Part shown: positions 48,656-60,100 of the stretch, piece by piece
Position numbering within the stretch: the first letter of the stretch is position 1
Layout: every line of letters starts with the position of its first letter
NCBI RefSeq assembly: GCF_047663525.1
Contig: NC_092600.1
Coordinates: 4,894,001 to 4,958,000 of the forward strand
DNA length: 64,000 nucleotides
DNA from: Anas platyrhynchos
Taxonomy: Eukaryota; Chordata; Aves; Anseriformes; Anatidae
Direction of reading: 5' to 3'
The notes under the pieces: generated by a model
Seen by the model: the letters and a program-made list of their open reading frames with translations, nothing else
Told to the model about the DNA's origin: nothing
Databases searched by the model: none
Translations under genes and position numbers: made by a program

Positions 48656-50909
48656 AGCAGTTCCCAAGACTGGGTATTTTAGTAGAATTTTGCCTGTCAT
48701 TCGCTGAGTCCCCGGCCCACCATGCTCTACCTTTCCATAGGATGCAGAATTTGCAGTACCTACATGTATGTGGCTGTTTGATCCACATGATGTGCAAAAT
48801 ATATTTAAACATTTAATGTTTGTTATGTTGAGATCTGTCTGGAAAATAATTATTTCAGCCTTCAATTATTTGAAGTTAGTGACAGGGACAGACAGTGCAC
48901 TCATTTACATTTTCAGCTTGCCTTTTTTTTGTTGTTGTTTTTTTAATACAATCAGGCTTTAATTCAGGACATTTGATTAATCAAACTCAGACCATCTGCT
49001 GCAGTCCTGTCTCCTGCTGATCTGCATTGCCTGCAGTGACATGCTTCAGGGCTGCAGTCTCACACTGTCTCTTCCTCTGTCAGCTGTTTTATTGCTATTC
49101 TGCTCCTTTCACCCAACATACAGTGACTGAGCTTTGTTTACTATGATGACCACTTACGATAGTCAGTGCTAGACAATTACTATCAAAATACAGGACATGT
49201 GCAAAAGCCAGTTACACAACAAACATACCAGAATGAAAACAGTATGAACCCAAGATTCCCTGTTAACCAGAAGAAACTCTTCACTAAGACAATTCAAATA
49301 CTTCCAGTAGCAACAAGCAATTTTAGCTTCCTCATAGTTAAAACTTCCTAGCATTAATATGGATTCTGCATTCGTGTGATTTTTTCCTTTCCTGGTCAGA
49401 GATAGAAATTCAGAGTGAGGAATCAGACAGCATGAATTTACACAGCTTAGAGATTTAAAGGCACAAGAGGCAAGCAAGGTACATAATTTCCAAATGGGAT
49501 TTCAGTTTAAATGGAAGGGGAAAATATTGCAGGCTTCAAATCAGAAGTCTCAAAAAAATACATCCAGAGAGCTTCTACCCCACCAGCCATCAGTCACTGC
49601 CGTGGATAGGGCACAGCTCTGCACATCCCTGGGTTTGGGCCAGCTCTTGCTGGTTCCTGTGGAGCTCCATAAGGGGCTGAACACACTGTGGTCTCTGCAG
49701 AAATAGGACAATAGCGATCTGAATGCCTTCGATAACAAGCATCCTCTAGCTACCAAGGCTAATGCAATAAAGAGAATTTCATTTTGGCATAAGAATGACA
49801 TGATGCATTGGCAAGATTTCAATTATATGAGGCCAAAGAGGCAGCTTAAAAGAGTTAGGCCTTTATTAATCAGGTAACAGTGATGCTGCATTTCAGAACA
49901 GGCTTAACACCTGCTAATTTCATTTCAGGGCTGCAGAAGCTGAGTTAGCTAACTGAGCCTGTTGCAGAACAGGCACATTCAGAGCAGCAAAGGTATTTCT
50001 TGTCTTCATGAAATGTTCTTCTCTCTTCAATACGGACACTAAGCAGGGAGTAAGGAAAAAGGATGGTACCCTTCCTCCTTGAAGCCTGCCAATTCCCTGT
50101 GCAGCTAGAGCTGTGGGGGAAGGACAATAAGAAGCATCACAGATGCTTGCAGAATGCATTGTTGCAGTAGCTAATGTTTATTAAAAGCTAAGGTTTCAGT
50201 AACTTCAGAGGACTTGAGGCAGATTCTACAACAAAAATACTGGTGTAGGCCAAATTATCTTCTTGCTTTCATTCTGTTTGGAGACAATTTTCACCCCAAG
50301 GCTAACAATGAGAAACTTGAGTCAGATTTTTATAATGGAAGTCATTTTGCATCCTCAACTACAACGTTTGCTATCATCAGAAACTATAACGCTAAAACTG
50401 TGTGATGGTTTAATAGTTGATAATACAGCATACACCTCATTTTCCATGACAAAAAGGTATAGTAATAACAAGGAGCACTGCAAATCAACCATAATATACT
50501 GAAACAGGACTTATTTCACCAGGACTGGCTCTTACTACAAACGCTTATATGGTTCATTTATACGGTACAAAAGACAATTGTGAAATGACTGGAAACGTAA
50601 TATGGAGGAATGTAATTGGTCTTGCTGGAGATTGATAGATGGTCATTTATGAAAAGTAGCCATCAAAGGTTGGATTGTCTTCTCAGTTTCACCAGAGTAA
50701 AGCAGCACAGTTATGAGATCAAGGAAAACCCCAGATTTTTACTGTCCAAAGGACTCAGGCTGATCTGAAGCAAGTACTTCAACAGAGAACTTTTTTTTTT
50801 TTTGAAACTGCCACAGTCCTTGCTGGCCAGATGGAATTTAAACATTGTCGTATCTAACTTAAGTCCAAAATGTTCCCAAAGTAATAGACTGATGAAATGT
50901 CTGTGTTAT
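48656..50909. other. Gene-free stretch; possible 3' UTR at its right end
   Basis: If the terminal exon at 50910-51000 is real, its minus-strand 3' UTR would occupy the right part of this stretch; AATAAA on the minus strand lies near 50176-50181 and another near 49862. A 13-base T-run lies at 50791-50803. Otherwise nothing recognised. Confidence 0.4.
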
Positions 50910-51000
50910 TCAGTCAGTACTATTGTTCAACACATTGCTTTGTTCTTCAGAAAGTTCTGCTGTAGAGGAATCAACTGAACTTCTCATATCAGACTCATTT
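50910..51000 (-). CDS. Candidate short terminal coding exon, unrecognised product
   Basis: On the minus strand a long pyrimidine-rich tract (51040-51003) ends in CTAG, a good 3' splice site, with the AG at 51002-51001. The following 91 bases keep one frame open, using one base to finish a split codon, then 29 codons and TGA at 50912-50910. The encoded tail is Ser/Glu/Asp/Asn-rich (NESDMRSSVDSSTAELSEEQ, then SNVLNNSTD), which resembles a cytoplasmic C-terminal tail more than chance noncoding translation. No preceding exon could be found with confidence on the minus strand to the right, so the gene is unidentified. Chance remains plausible for so short a frame. Confidence 0.25.
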
Positions 51001-51002
51001 CT

Positions 51003-53299
51003 AGAATCAGAATAGGAAATGAAGAATATAAGCGAAGATCTCTCCCCCCCAACCACCATTTCATTAAGATGAGTTAAGTGACAATCCTTCATCCTTGCAA
51101 GAACCCCCAGTTAACACCTCAGTAAGACTCGGAGCCCAGGGCAGTCTGCCTGGCTGCTGCACACCTGGAGTGTGCAGATGAGACATAGGGAAGAAAGGCA
51201 TTTTGATGCAGTGAGAAACTGAGCCCTTTGTTTTGTGCCTTGCAGATGCTCTACTATTAGCCAGAGGTCCTCAGCTAGGAAAGGATAATTACAGCAAGTA
51301 TTCGGACACCTGAAGAACACCAGCTACTGCAGACCAGACAATGCTTCCATGCCAGGTCCCCCTCACCCACCTCCAAAAACAAAAAATTCTTATGCAATCG
51401 AAACAATTCTGGGGAAAGGTTTATTTCTTCTTTCCAGTCTTTTCAGCTCTTCAAAGCCTTGATCCTATAAGTTATCCTGTTGTTATACCAGTATAAGCCA
51501 CCACAAACTCCTATGGACTGTACCAAGAGAAAGTTATCATAAGTAAAAGGAAGACCTGAATGGCTTAGAAGTCCAGATTATTGAGAAAGCAGCGACAAGA
51601 CTCCCCTTTCTAATTTCAAGCATAAAACAAGTCCTTCGTAAATGTATCATGTGCCCCACTGCAGTGAGACAGCCCACAGTGGCAGGAGGATGCAGCAGAT
51701 ACAAGAGGTCAAGCACTTTCTGTTCCTCGGGATCAAGCATCTTTCATCCCCTGTTCAACATTTTTTATTTTCAGAGCTCTCAGTACAATAGGTGTTGAAC
51801 TCTTCTGAAAATCAGTAGACACCTGTCTACCAAGAACTGCTGAGTAGCTTTATTGATTGCTCTCGAAGCGGGCAGACTTATATTTCATAAACAGCGTATC
51901 AAAGTTCAAGTATAATGACTGAGGACAAAATGCCAGTAGAAGCATGATAAAAAGTTTCCAGTAATAATTGAATTAGCTTGGCCATATATCACTGGACTTT
52001 TTTTGCATGCCCAAACAACCCACAAACAGTAATTATGGTTAGCTGTAAAGAGGACGATAAGCAATCATAACAACAAAAATATCACCCGGGTCTCATATAT
52101 GTAGCAATCCACAAAGTATAGGATAACCCCAGTCCAGCTTTTCCTTTTGCAGGACACAGTTCTCCCTTCCCAGCAGACTGTCCCAGGGCACTTGCAAGGA
52201 CCTTGGAGCAAACTGAAAAAACAACCTACATGATCCCCACTTCAAAAGCCATAGAAGTGAAACACTACAAATGGAAACATTCAGCATCAAATTAGCCAGG
52301 GGACTGCTGCTTACCCAGGACTTAAAAACATTCAGGTCGCAAGACAGCTTCATAAAAACGTGTTCTACAGTAATAAGGGGAGAAATCCCCCCCCAACACA
52401 CACCATTATAGCTACAGCCCCTTAATTAATAGATCATTAGAGCATGGCTGAACATCCGGGGAGGTGTGAGTTGCAGGATGGAGACCAGGGAGGGGGCAGC
52501 AGGCAGCTGGCAGCGATTCATGGCTTTTCATCAGCCAAAAGGATGCTCCCCCTCCACCACCAGCTGCTGCTGGGGGAGATGGAGTGGCCCAGGTGAGAGG
52601 CTGCTTGCACCTGGAATAATTTACCAAGTTAATAGCTCTAAGAAGCAAAACATAGCCCCTCTTTAGATCTAGCAGCACAGAGAGAGGGTCTTGCTCCAAA
52701 GGCAAACCTTCTGGGGTCATTGTGTGTGTCTGGCTGTGCTGTGGAGTAATTAGAACAGCTAAAAATGAGACACGGCAGCTGACCTGCTTTCCAAAACCAT
52801 CATGATCTTTGGTATTTTATTAACAGTAGTGTGCTACCCTGAGCTGCAGGACAGCACAAGCAAGGTGCAGAAATAAAACACAAAGAGCCACATACATCCC
52901 TTTAGCCTCCATAAGAACAGATGAGATGCAAACATGCACGAGTCTCCCTTCAATACTGAAGGTCTGCCTGCGAGCAGAGAATTCCTGGAAAATGAAAGCT
53001 GATCTCTCTAGGGGCAGATTTCTTTCTTTCCTTTTTCTTTCTCCAAGTGACATTTAAAGACAATGAGACCCCTTTGTATTTCAGGTACAATAGCTAAGCA
53101 ATAATATTAAAGCTTTGAATTTGCACAGCACTTGCCACCAGCAGCCCTAGCACGCTTGACAAATATTTAAAGTGGGCTTTTCCAGAGCATCTGTAGGAAT
53201 TAGAAGTGTAAATCACAGAATCTGTAATCTTTAGAAGAAATCACACTCTTAATGTTAACTTCCTCCTTGTGGTGTGTCTGTGCCTTTGGTGTTATCAGG
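51003..53299. other. Gene-free stretch
   Basis: Open frames at 51537-51740 and 52093-52401 (minus) lack exon boundaries or recognisable composition. A short MIR-like match ('gatgcagtgagaaactgag' near 51205) is too weak to call. A CTCF-like GGGAGGGGGCAGCAG lies near 52490. Confidence 0.45.
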
Positions 53300-53378
53300 G
53301 CCAGTGTTCTCAGTGCTGGTAAAAACACATGCCTAAAATTAGGAACCAGACTTGGGCACCTAAATAAATATCTAACTC
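53300..53378 (+). repeat. Possible CR1/L3-like ancient repeat fragment
   Basis: 'gcctaaaattaggaaccaga' and 'cttgggcacctaaataaata' resemble the tail of ancient sauropsid CR1/L3-type elements ('ttaggcacctaaata'). Short and diverged, so uncertain. Confidence 0.35.
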
Positions 53379-54274
53379 AATAGAAGCGACATGATTGTGT
53401 TTTGTGGGCTTGTTTGTTTATTTCATGCTATTGTTGTGTCTCAACAGAAAATTCCTTTCCTTACATGATGATTTAAATGCTACATCTTTTCAAGCCTGAG
53501 GGGAAGCTTTATCCATCAGCCGTAAGAAGAAACATCCCTGAATAAAGTTGCCTTTTGGTTTTCAGAGCTACTCGAGGACATTTCATGCCTCTACCAGCCC
53601 GTTTGCACTAACCATCACAGCTCTCAAATTAAAATCGCTTCATCTTGCACCAGGTTTTCTCCCATACCTGACCCACTCCTTTACAAGAGAGTGCTGGTAG
53701 GGCTGTACAAGATGTGCTGTTTGGTGCCATTTCCTAAAAAAAAGTGCTGTCCTTCCCTGCTGTTCCCCGAGGGGTGACTCTGCTCCCTCTCTCCCCACCA
53801 AAATAACAGCTAAGGCCACCCTGGGGATTCCTCAGCCGCCGCTGCAGCAGCCAGGCACAGGGGAATGCTAATTTATCACTGACATCAGAGGCAGTGAGCT
53901 GCTGGTTCCCTGCAGCCCTCATTGCGATGGCCACAGGTACAATCTTTGTTAGAAAAATGATGATTCACCACGTTTCGGAGGCAGTGGCTTCAGCTGCTCG
54001 TCTGGATCAGGCCTCCACGCTGAGCTGGGAGCTCTGCTGAGAGTCAGACCTTTGCCAGGCTAATTTATATATTTTGTCAGCATGCTGGAAAGGAGCCTTT
54101 GGATATATTTTCAGCTTGTGTCAAAACACCACACGTTATTCTGATCCCAGCACTTAAATGCTAAAATGCTTTAAATCTGCTCTCATCTTTGATATTTTTA
54201 AATAAGAAGTGTTTACATATGCATTACTATGGTGACAGGAAAATAAAAATAAAGGGAAAAATTCCACCAGCGTA
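53379..54274. other. Gene-free stretch, nothing recognised
   Basis: No feature that I can support. Confidence 0.45.
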
Positions 54275-54466
54275 TCAAACTCCATTTCGAGTACAAACAC
54301 CATTAACATATCTAAACGAATCAATAGAGTCTGGATGTCTCGTGATACCATTTTGATCAATAACAGAATAGGTATGAAGATAAATTCCCATTACAAAATC
54401 CTTATAGATTTTCAGGTCTCTGCCCAGTTCATCAGCATCCACCAAATAATTAACCCCTACGAACAT
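54275..54466 (-). CDS. Protein-like open stretch, 63 aa, unrecognised
   Basis: The minus-strand frame starts with ATG at 54466 and ends with TGA at 54277-54275. The peptide has balanced composition with many Asp, Gly, Ile, Tyr and Val (NYLVDADELGRDLKIYKDFV, then MGIYLHTYSVIDQNGITRHP), unlike the Ser/Leu/Cys-heavy chance frames around it. A CGTAG acceptor-like site precedes GGGTTAATT at about 54459, but the pyrimidine tract is poor. No family recognised; possibly a fossil exon, a transposon remnant or chance. Confidence 0.15.
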   Translation of the reverse strand: MFVGVNYLVDADELGRDLKIYKDFVMGIYLHTYSVIDQNGITRHPDSIDSFRYVNGVCTRNGV

Positions 54467-54939
54467 GAATCAATCTCCTTCTCCAGCATCTCCCCCCCAC
54501 CATGGTCAGCCCCCAACCCTCTGGCCACTGGAAACTAGATTTTTTCACCAAAAATCACCCAAACCAGAGGTGATGGTGCTTTCTCAGCACTTGGTGCTGA
54601 GCCCATTGAGGCACCCCGACCTGCAGGCTGCCCCCACGGTGCTGGCTGCTCCCGCTGATCCTTCCTGAGGTCTTTCAGAGCTTGGATGGGAGGAGGCTCT
54701 GGCCCAGAGAAACCATTCCAGCAACCCTCATCCTCTTTCCTGAAGGACTGCTGACCTCTCTTTCACCTGAGCGCAGCTCTCAGTGCTCTGGTAGCATAAA
54801 TACAAGTGCATTCATTTTATAACAGGAAACTTCTCAAAACATAAATAAATAACCTTAAGAGTTTCCCAGGCATCACAGCAAATCTTACTTTCAGGAGAGT
54901 TCTATTTTAACAGATGAGAAACCTGGAAAAAATGTAAAA
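54467..54939. other. Gene-free stretch
   Basis: No supported feature. A short 'acagatgagaaacctgg' near 54911 resembles a MIR fragment in reverse but is too short to call. Confidence 0.45.
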
Positions 54940-54985
54940 AACAACAACAACAACAAAACACCACTACCACCACCACCAAAAACCA
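54940..54985 (+). repeat. (CAA)n/(CAC)n compound microsatellite
   Basis: Five CAA units pass into imperfect ACC/CAC units. Confidence 0.85.
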
Positions 54986-56440
54986 CTGCTCCACAATGAC
55001 AATTTTTATTGAGGATTGAAAGCAAATTGTCAACACTCACAGGCAATACTTATTAAAGTCTGGTAACAGGAACGAGAACATATCACTCGTCTCCCTCACA
55101 CTGCCATTTATTACAGGGTTGCAGACTACACTTCTACTACTTGGATCCCAGCTATTGAAGTAACATCCCCCGAGGGCCATAAAAAAGTTGCCACTGTCAC
55201 ATATAAATCAGTTTTCATCATAAAAAATGACATGGCTTGACACGGAGGGATAATATAATAAGGTAACTACTGCGGAGGCTTCATGCTTCGATATGTTCAG
55301 AAGGATGTTTCTCTTTATCCCTGACCACAAATACTTGTTGATGGTTTCTTGTCAGATGCTTGAAAGCCTTAAAGAGCTGCTATCTGTGCCGGGGTCTGCT
55401 CCTTGGACAAACTTTTCATTAACCTTTGATCATCCTCCAGAGTTTTTTTTTACCATCTGAAGAATTTCAAGTGTGACAACATGTTCATATGTGCGTGGGG
55501 GAGAAGAGGAGGTGCAGATTTTTATAGACACACACATACATCTCGTACAAATATACACCCGAGTCCTTAACACCGAACAGGGCTGGAGAAAACACAAGTG
55601 GGCTCTTCTATTTTTAAGGCTTACAAAATCAGCTGTGAGAGGAAAAAGGATTTATTCCCCCCAGCTTACTTACCTCTCTTCCAGCCTCTTTGCTCCAGGA
55701 ATAAGAACAGGAACGGTCTCTGCTGAGCTGATAACCACCAGCAAGGCTCTGCCTCTGCATGAAACCTCCATTTGCAAAAAGCTGAGGTTTCACATGCACC
55801 TGAATGGCAAACGTCTGCCCTGAATGGGCAGTTTGGAAACTCGGGGTGAGATCCCTGCTTCCCAAACAGGACAGGGACACCAGCATGCCCTGTGGTGGCA
55901 GCTGCTTGCCAAGGCCAGCCCCAACCTTGCCAGCGATGCTGTCTGAAGGCAACAACCCCAAACCCCTCCAGGAGGTTCTGCACACATGTTCACAGGGCTG
56001 CAGCTTTTTTGGCACTGCAACACCAAACACAGCTTCGTTCATTAGCTGCAATAGCTCATTAGGGCACTGCGGCTGTGGATACCCACAGTGATACATTTTA
56101 CCTTCTGTTCTGCTCCTTTGCTAATGCAATTTCAAGGATTTTCTCCAAAGCAAGCACCTGTTCACAGAGGTGGCTCTATGCATTTGGGTTTCTTCCTGTG
56201 GTATTGCAGTACTCACCAACCTCTCTGTGTCATTTTTAGCAACCCTTTTCCTCCCAACAACCACCACGGCAAACACATTTTCACTGGCTGATGTGCAGGG
56301 TAAACTTGTGAGCTGGCAGCTGCACCAAAGTATCGAGGATATGGAGCAGCTGTGGCCATAACCTGCTCCTGTTTTGGCCAGGCTGGTTAATTACCTCTTT
56401 GTGTAAGAAATCACCCTGCTGCCGAAATGTCCTTTATTTG
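54986..56440. other. Gene-free stretch
   Basis: Three overlapping minus-strand frames at 55629-56096 (up to 155 aa) reflect a GC-moderate patch, not a gene: none has a recognisable domain or exon edges. Confidence 0.5.
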
Positions 56441-56441
56441 G

Positions 56442-56461
56442 TGCATGCTGGGAGCTGTAGT
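56442..56461 (-). promoter_or_regulatory. ZNF143/STAF-type promoter motif
   Basis: The minus strand reads ACTACAGCTCCCAGCATGCA, which fits the ZNF143/THAP11-associated consensus ACTACAattCCCAGcATGC and the conserved promoter word ACTAYRNNNCCCR without mismatch. These sites are normally found in promoters, often bidirectional, and at some chromatin-loop anchors. Here the surroundings are not a CpG island and no exon is recognised, so it may mark a cryptic promoter, a noncoding transcript or a loop anchor. Confidence 0.6.
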
Positions 56462-58320
56462 CTTTTGGGAGATTGAGATATTCACGTTTGGGAGGAGGAC
56501 CCGAGACTGCAGTGCAGCATTTATGGCTCGCCCTGATTTGTATTTTAGGTGCTTCTGTTTTGTTTCCCTAAACGTGTTTCTCTGTACCAAGCATATAAAT
56601 CTGTGTATGTACCTATGAGCACAGGAGTATAATGAATTTGAAGTGTCTGAAAATAAACATGGCTCTTCTGCTCACCGCAGCTCTGATGTTTCCAAGAGGA
56701 TTAAATAAATAACAGCATATTGCTTAATCAAAGTAAGACACAGAATTGGTTTAGGGATGTAAGGGTGTTAATTTTGTTTGGGAAAATGCCCAAAGAGAGT
56801 GCCATTACAGATAAATAACCGGTCCTTGTCTCTCTAGCCGGCTGTTTGAGAAATGTTAAAAGGTTTCAGGTCAGGTTTTTTTCCCTGCCTGCAGTCTGTG
56901 TGCTGGGCAGTGCCCGCCAGCAGCAGCGATGCTATCAGAGCATCTCCAGCCCCCCGGAGATGTGGTTACGCAGACGCCCGTTTCAGTCCTAGGGGTCGAT
57001 GCCCCTCTCTGCTGTGCTGAAGCCCACGTTTTCAGAGCACCAGGTTTAATCCGTGTGGATCAAGGCCATGGGGCAGCCCCATAGGTGTTGGGAGGGCACA
57101 GATGCTGCATGAGCGAGCAGACCCAAGGGGTCAGCACGGTGGGGATGTCTCTGGCTGGCTTTGCTGCTGGAGAAAACGCTTGAGTCGCCGCACCCAGAGT
57201 TTAGTTCTGATGGGAAAAAGGATCTGTTTTAATGATGTATTTGATATGAAAGGGCACAGTGCTCCAGTGCGTAGCTTGCAATAAGCGGAAAGCAGATATG
57301 ACAGCTGAGATTTCACAGTGTTAGAAATGGGCCTTTCAGACTCTAAGAAAAGAAAAACAAACACTGAAGGACAAATTTATGGCTGGAATAATAGACTGGT
57401 GGGTTTGGGGGGACATGCTTCAAACAAGCTTCCCTTGACAGCTTCTATATTTGTCTCAGGCTGCCTGCTTTCCATGCAGCATCCCCACCCCCACAAGCCC
57501 CTCAGCTCTAGGTAGAGCTGGAGGTTTAACTAATTCCTCAAAGCACAACCAAAGTGCCTTGGGAATTATCACCATGAGCGTGTGTACACCGTGCTGCAGA
57601 GCAGGAGACAACCCAGTGCAGCTGGGGCTGGCGGAGGTGTGAGGGAGGCTTGCTGCAGGCTCGGGGTGCTCTCCGTTTGGGAACAGAACTAAAACATGCA
57701 GGAAAGCAGCCACAAAGTCTTTTTTGGTCACTGACAAAAAAATAAAAAGACAGCTTGTATGTGGGGAGGGATCATGGAAATGGGAAACCATTTTCAGAAT
57801 CCAAGCTGGGTGTATCAGAACACTGTTATCTATATTTATACGTAGGGGGGAGAGGAAGACACAGAATATATGGCTGGCACTCTTCTCTGAAGCTCTCCAC
57901 TGCCACTGTTCCCCCCAGATAGCACTGGCATATGCTGCGGTGCCCTGCTTTAACATTAACCCCAGAAATTAACTGATGACAGCACTTTCCAGAGCACTCA
58001 ATAGTCTTTATTCCTTGGTTATGCTTCTTTCTTCACTTTATCCCATTGAGGCCTGGGGACACTGGTAGTGCTGAAAGTCACTTGACCTTCTCTGTCTTAA
58101 AAGTGATCTGTCTACATCTGGACACTCTCTTTTTTACACATTGGCCACTTTTACTTGTATAACTGATTTCATAAATACACCAGAATTTGTACAAATACGG
58201 GTTTCTTTCTCTAAGCTTTGGGTTTCTTCTCAATTGATTTTCTCTCCTGGGAATTGTAAATCTGCTTTAACTGGCCAACCCCCCACTTTCAGGTTCCTGG
58301 CTTTGCAGACACATCTCTTG
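56462..58320. other. Gene-free stretch
   Basis: The largest open frame (57456-57956, minus, 166 aa) has no recognisable feature and overlaps plus-strand frames of similar quality. CpG slightly raised near 56900-57000. No exon called. Confidence 0.5.
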
Positions 58321-58344
58321 ATGAACTAAGCTATGAACTAAGCT
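58321..58344 (+). repeat. Perfect 12-bp tandem duplication
   Basis: ATGAACTAAGCT is present twice, back to back and identical, implying a recent slippage or duplication. Confidence 0.9.
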
Positions 58345-58441
58345 ATTTCTAAATTTTGTTAAATGTGCTAAAATTGAATAAAATGTCATTCCACTTCTTA
58401 AACACCAGCAAATTCTGTGAACGTTGTGGCCTTTTTAAGAA

Positions 58442-58461
58442 ATGGAAAGTGTACTTTCCAT
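58442..58461. other. Perfect inverted repeat, 9-bp arms
   Basis: ATGGAAAGT and ACTTTCCAT flank GT. GGAAA on both arms resembles paired NFAT/Rel half-sites. No further context. Confidence 0.6.
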
Positions 58462-59171
58462 ATAACCATGCAAAGAAACTGTCATTTTCTACAGTTTCAC
58501 AGAGTTGAAGGGGTAGAAAAACTACCAGGATGACTGCTGAATAAATGACTGTACAAATACAGCAGCTCAAGCATGCAACACACTCAACTTTCATTTTCTC
58601 CTGATATGTGATAGGTAGATTTCCATTTATATTCCTTTACTACCTGAACCGCCCATAAAATTTTCAAAGAATTACCCATGTTCAGTTTGTGCTTATTTCT
58701 ATAAAACAGGGGCACAAGATTTTCTGAGAATATTACCATATTTCTTCCCCTGCAAGACTTGGGCATTTATTTCACTCCCATACTGCAAGATCTCCAATGG
58801 GTTCTCATTTGGAGGACTGGGGCCCAGGTATTTCAAACTATTTCTTTTGGCTAACAGATAAATCCAACAGCAACAACAAAAGAACTCTAAAAATTAAAAA
58901 AAAAAAAAAACTCCACAGTAGATGGCATCACAGAAGGTTTGCTTTCCATTCCTAGACATCTTGGGGACCCAGAACATTTCCCAAAGCCAGTGGATGCATC
59001 GTGGTTCTTCCTGTTTTCACCCTGACCACCGTAACTGTTTTTCAGTAATGCAGATGCACCATTTCTAGCAAAAGGACTTACTGCAGTACTGGCTATTTAC
59101 AGCCAGGAGAATAGAGAATATATTTGGCATCTTTCTACCCTCTCTGGTTTCCACTCCAAGGAGTCTGTCTT

Positions 59172-59177
<6 letters not shown>
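58462..59177. other. Gene-free stretch, nothing recognised
   Basis: AT-rich, with a 14-base A-run near 58898. No exon or repeat called. Confidence 0.45.

Positions 59178-59206
<29 letters not shown>
59178..59206 (+). repeat. Poly(A) homopolymer, 29 bases
   Basis: The longest homopolymer in the window. No AATAAA, coding remnant or target-site duplication was found on its left, so a retrocopy tail is possible but not supported. Confidence 0.9.
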
Positions 59207-59209
<3 letters not shown>

Positions 59210-60075
59210 TCTTTTTTTCATAACTCCCTCTCCAAAAATATACTTGAGGCTTTCAGTAACATAACCAAAAGCTAATAGAAAGCGAGTGCATCAGCTAATC
59301 TGCAGTTGTGTTAGGTAAGTTTATGTATTGGCTTGCTAAATAATAAAGTAAAATAAATTAGTTCCTATCAAATGTTTCCTGAATGCATTCCAGCAGGAGC
59401 TTATTGTTATTTATTCATCTGTTGGATTGCATCTGTAAAAGCCAAAGCTCTTTCAGGAGTGTATGTGACTGGAATAGTCTAAATGGAGGAGCCAGGACTC
59501 GGGAATGAAGCCAGCAGGTCGTTAATTAAGTGGCTGTACAGCCTGCAGTCAGCATGGTGTATCATGAACACCGCCTAAAATCAGTTACTGCCTCCTTGCA
59601 GCTGCAGAGGTGTCAGCGCCGTGCTTGGGGCAGGAACCTGCAGTGGTGCACGAGGAGAGGCAGATGCACACCCATCGCTCTGGAGCTGCAGCACAAGGTG
59701 TCAGCTTTCTGCTTCTCCCTCGGCATGGCTTTATTCTCCTGGGAGGTGTACGATGTTCTTTGCATCCGATACGGTGCCAAGTCTGCATTTCCAGCCATAT
59801 CTATCTGCCTCTGTTTGAACAGCCCCCATTGCAGGAATAGTTGAGATGGAGCTGTGGCAGAGGATAACAGAGCAGCTGTGCTTTAAAAGAGAAACCATTT
59901 CAGATCCTCCAGGTCTTATTTCACGATGTTCAAAAAGCCTCACGTAATGTAGTCAAGAGAAATGTGCCTGGCTAGCACAACGGGCTTTTTCTGTGTCGCT
60001 GCTCTTGTAACCCTTCTGATTGCACTTTTAAAGTGTGGCTCATAACATTTCATAACAATGGCAATAGAAGCGTGT
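59207..60075. other. Gene-free stretch
   Basis: Overlapping short frames at 59530-59844 on both strands in a GC-moderate patch; no gene evidence. Confidence 0.5.
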
Positions 60076-60100
60076 ATTTAAATTACACTTTAATTTAAAT
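60076..60100. other. Perfect AT-rich inverted repeat, 10-bp arms
   Basis: ATTTAAATTA and TAATTTAAAT flank CACTT. All-AT arms make chance more likely than for mixed-sequence palindromes. Confidence 0.6.

Noticed and set aside
55629-56096. Three overlapping minus-strand frames up to 155 aa
   Set aside because: Mutually exclusive frames of similar quality with no family signature.
57456-57956. 166-aa minus-strand frame
   Set aside because: Unrecognised, no splice or start context, and overlaps plus-strand frames; taken as chance.
59178-59206. Poly(A) as tail of a processed pseudogene
   Set aside because: No AATAAA, coding remnant or target-site duplication seen to its left.
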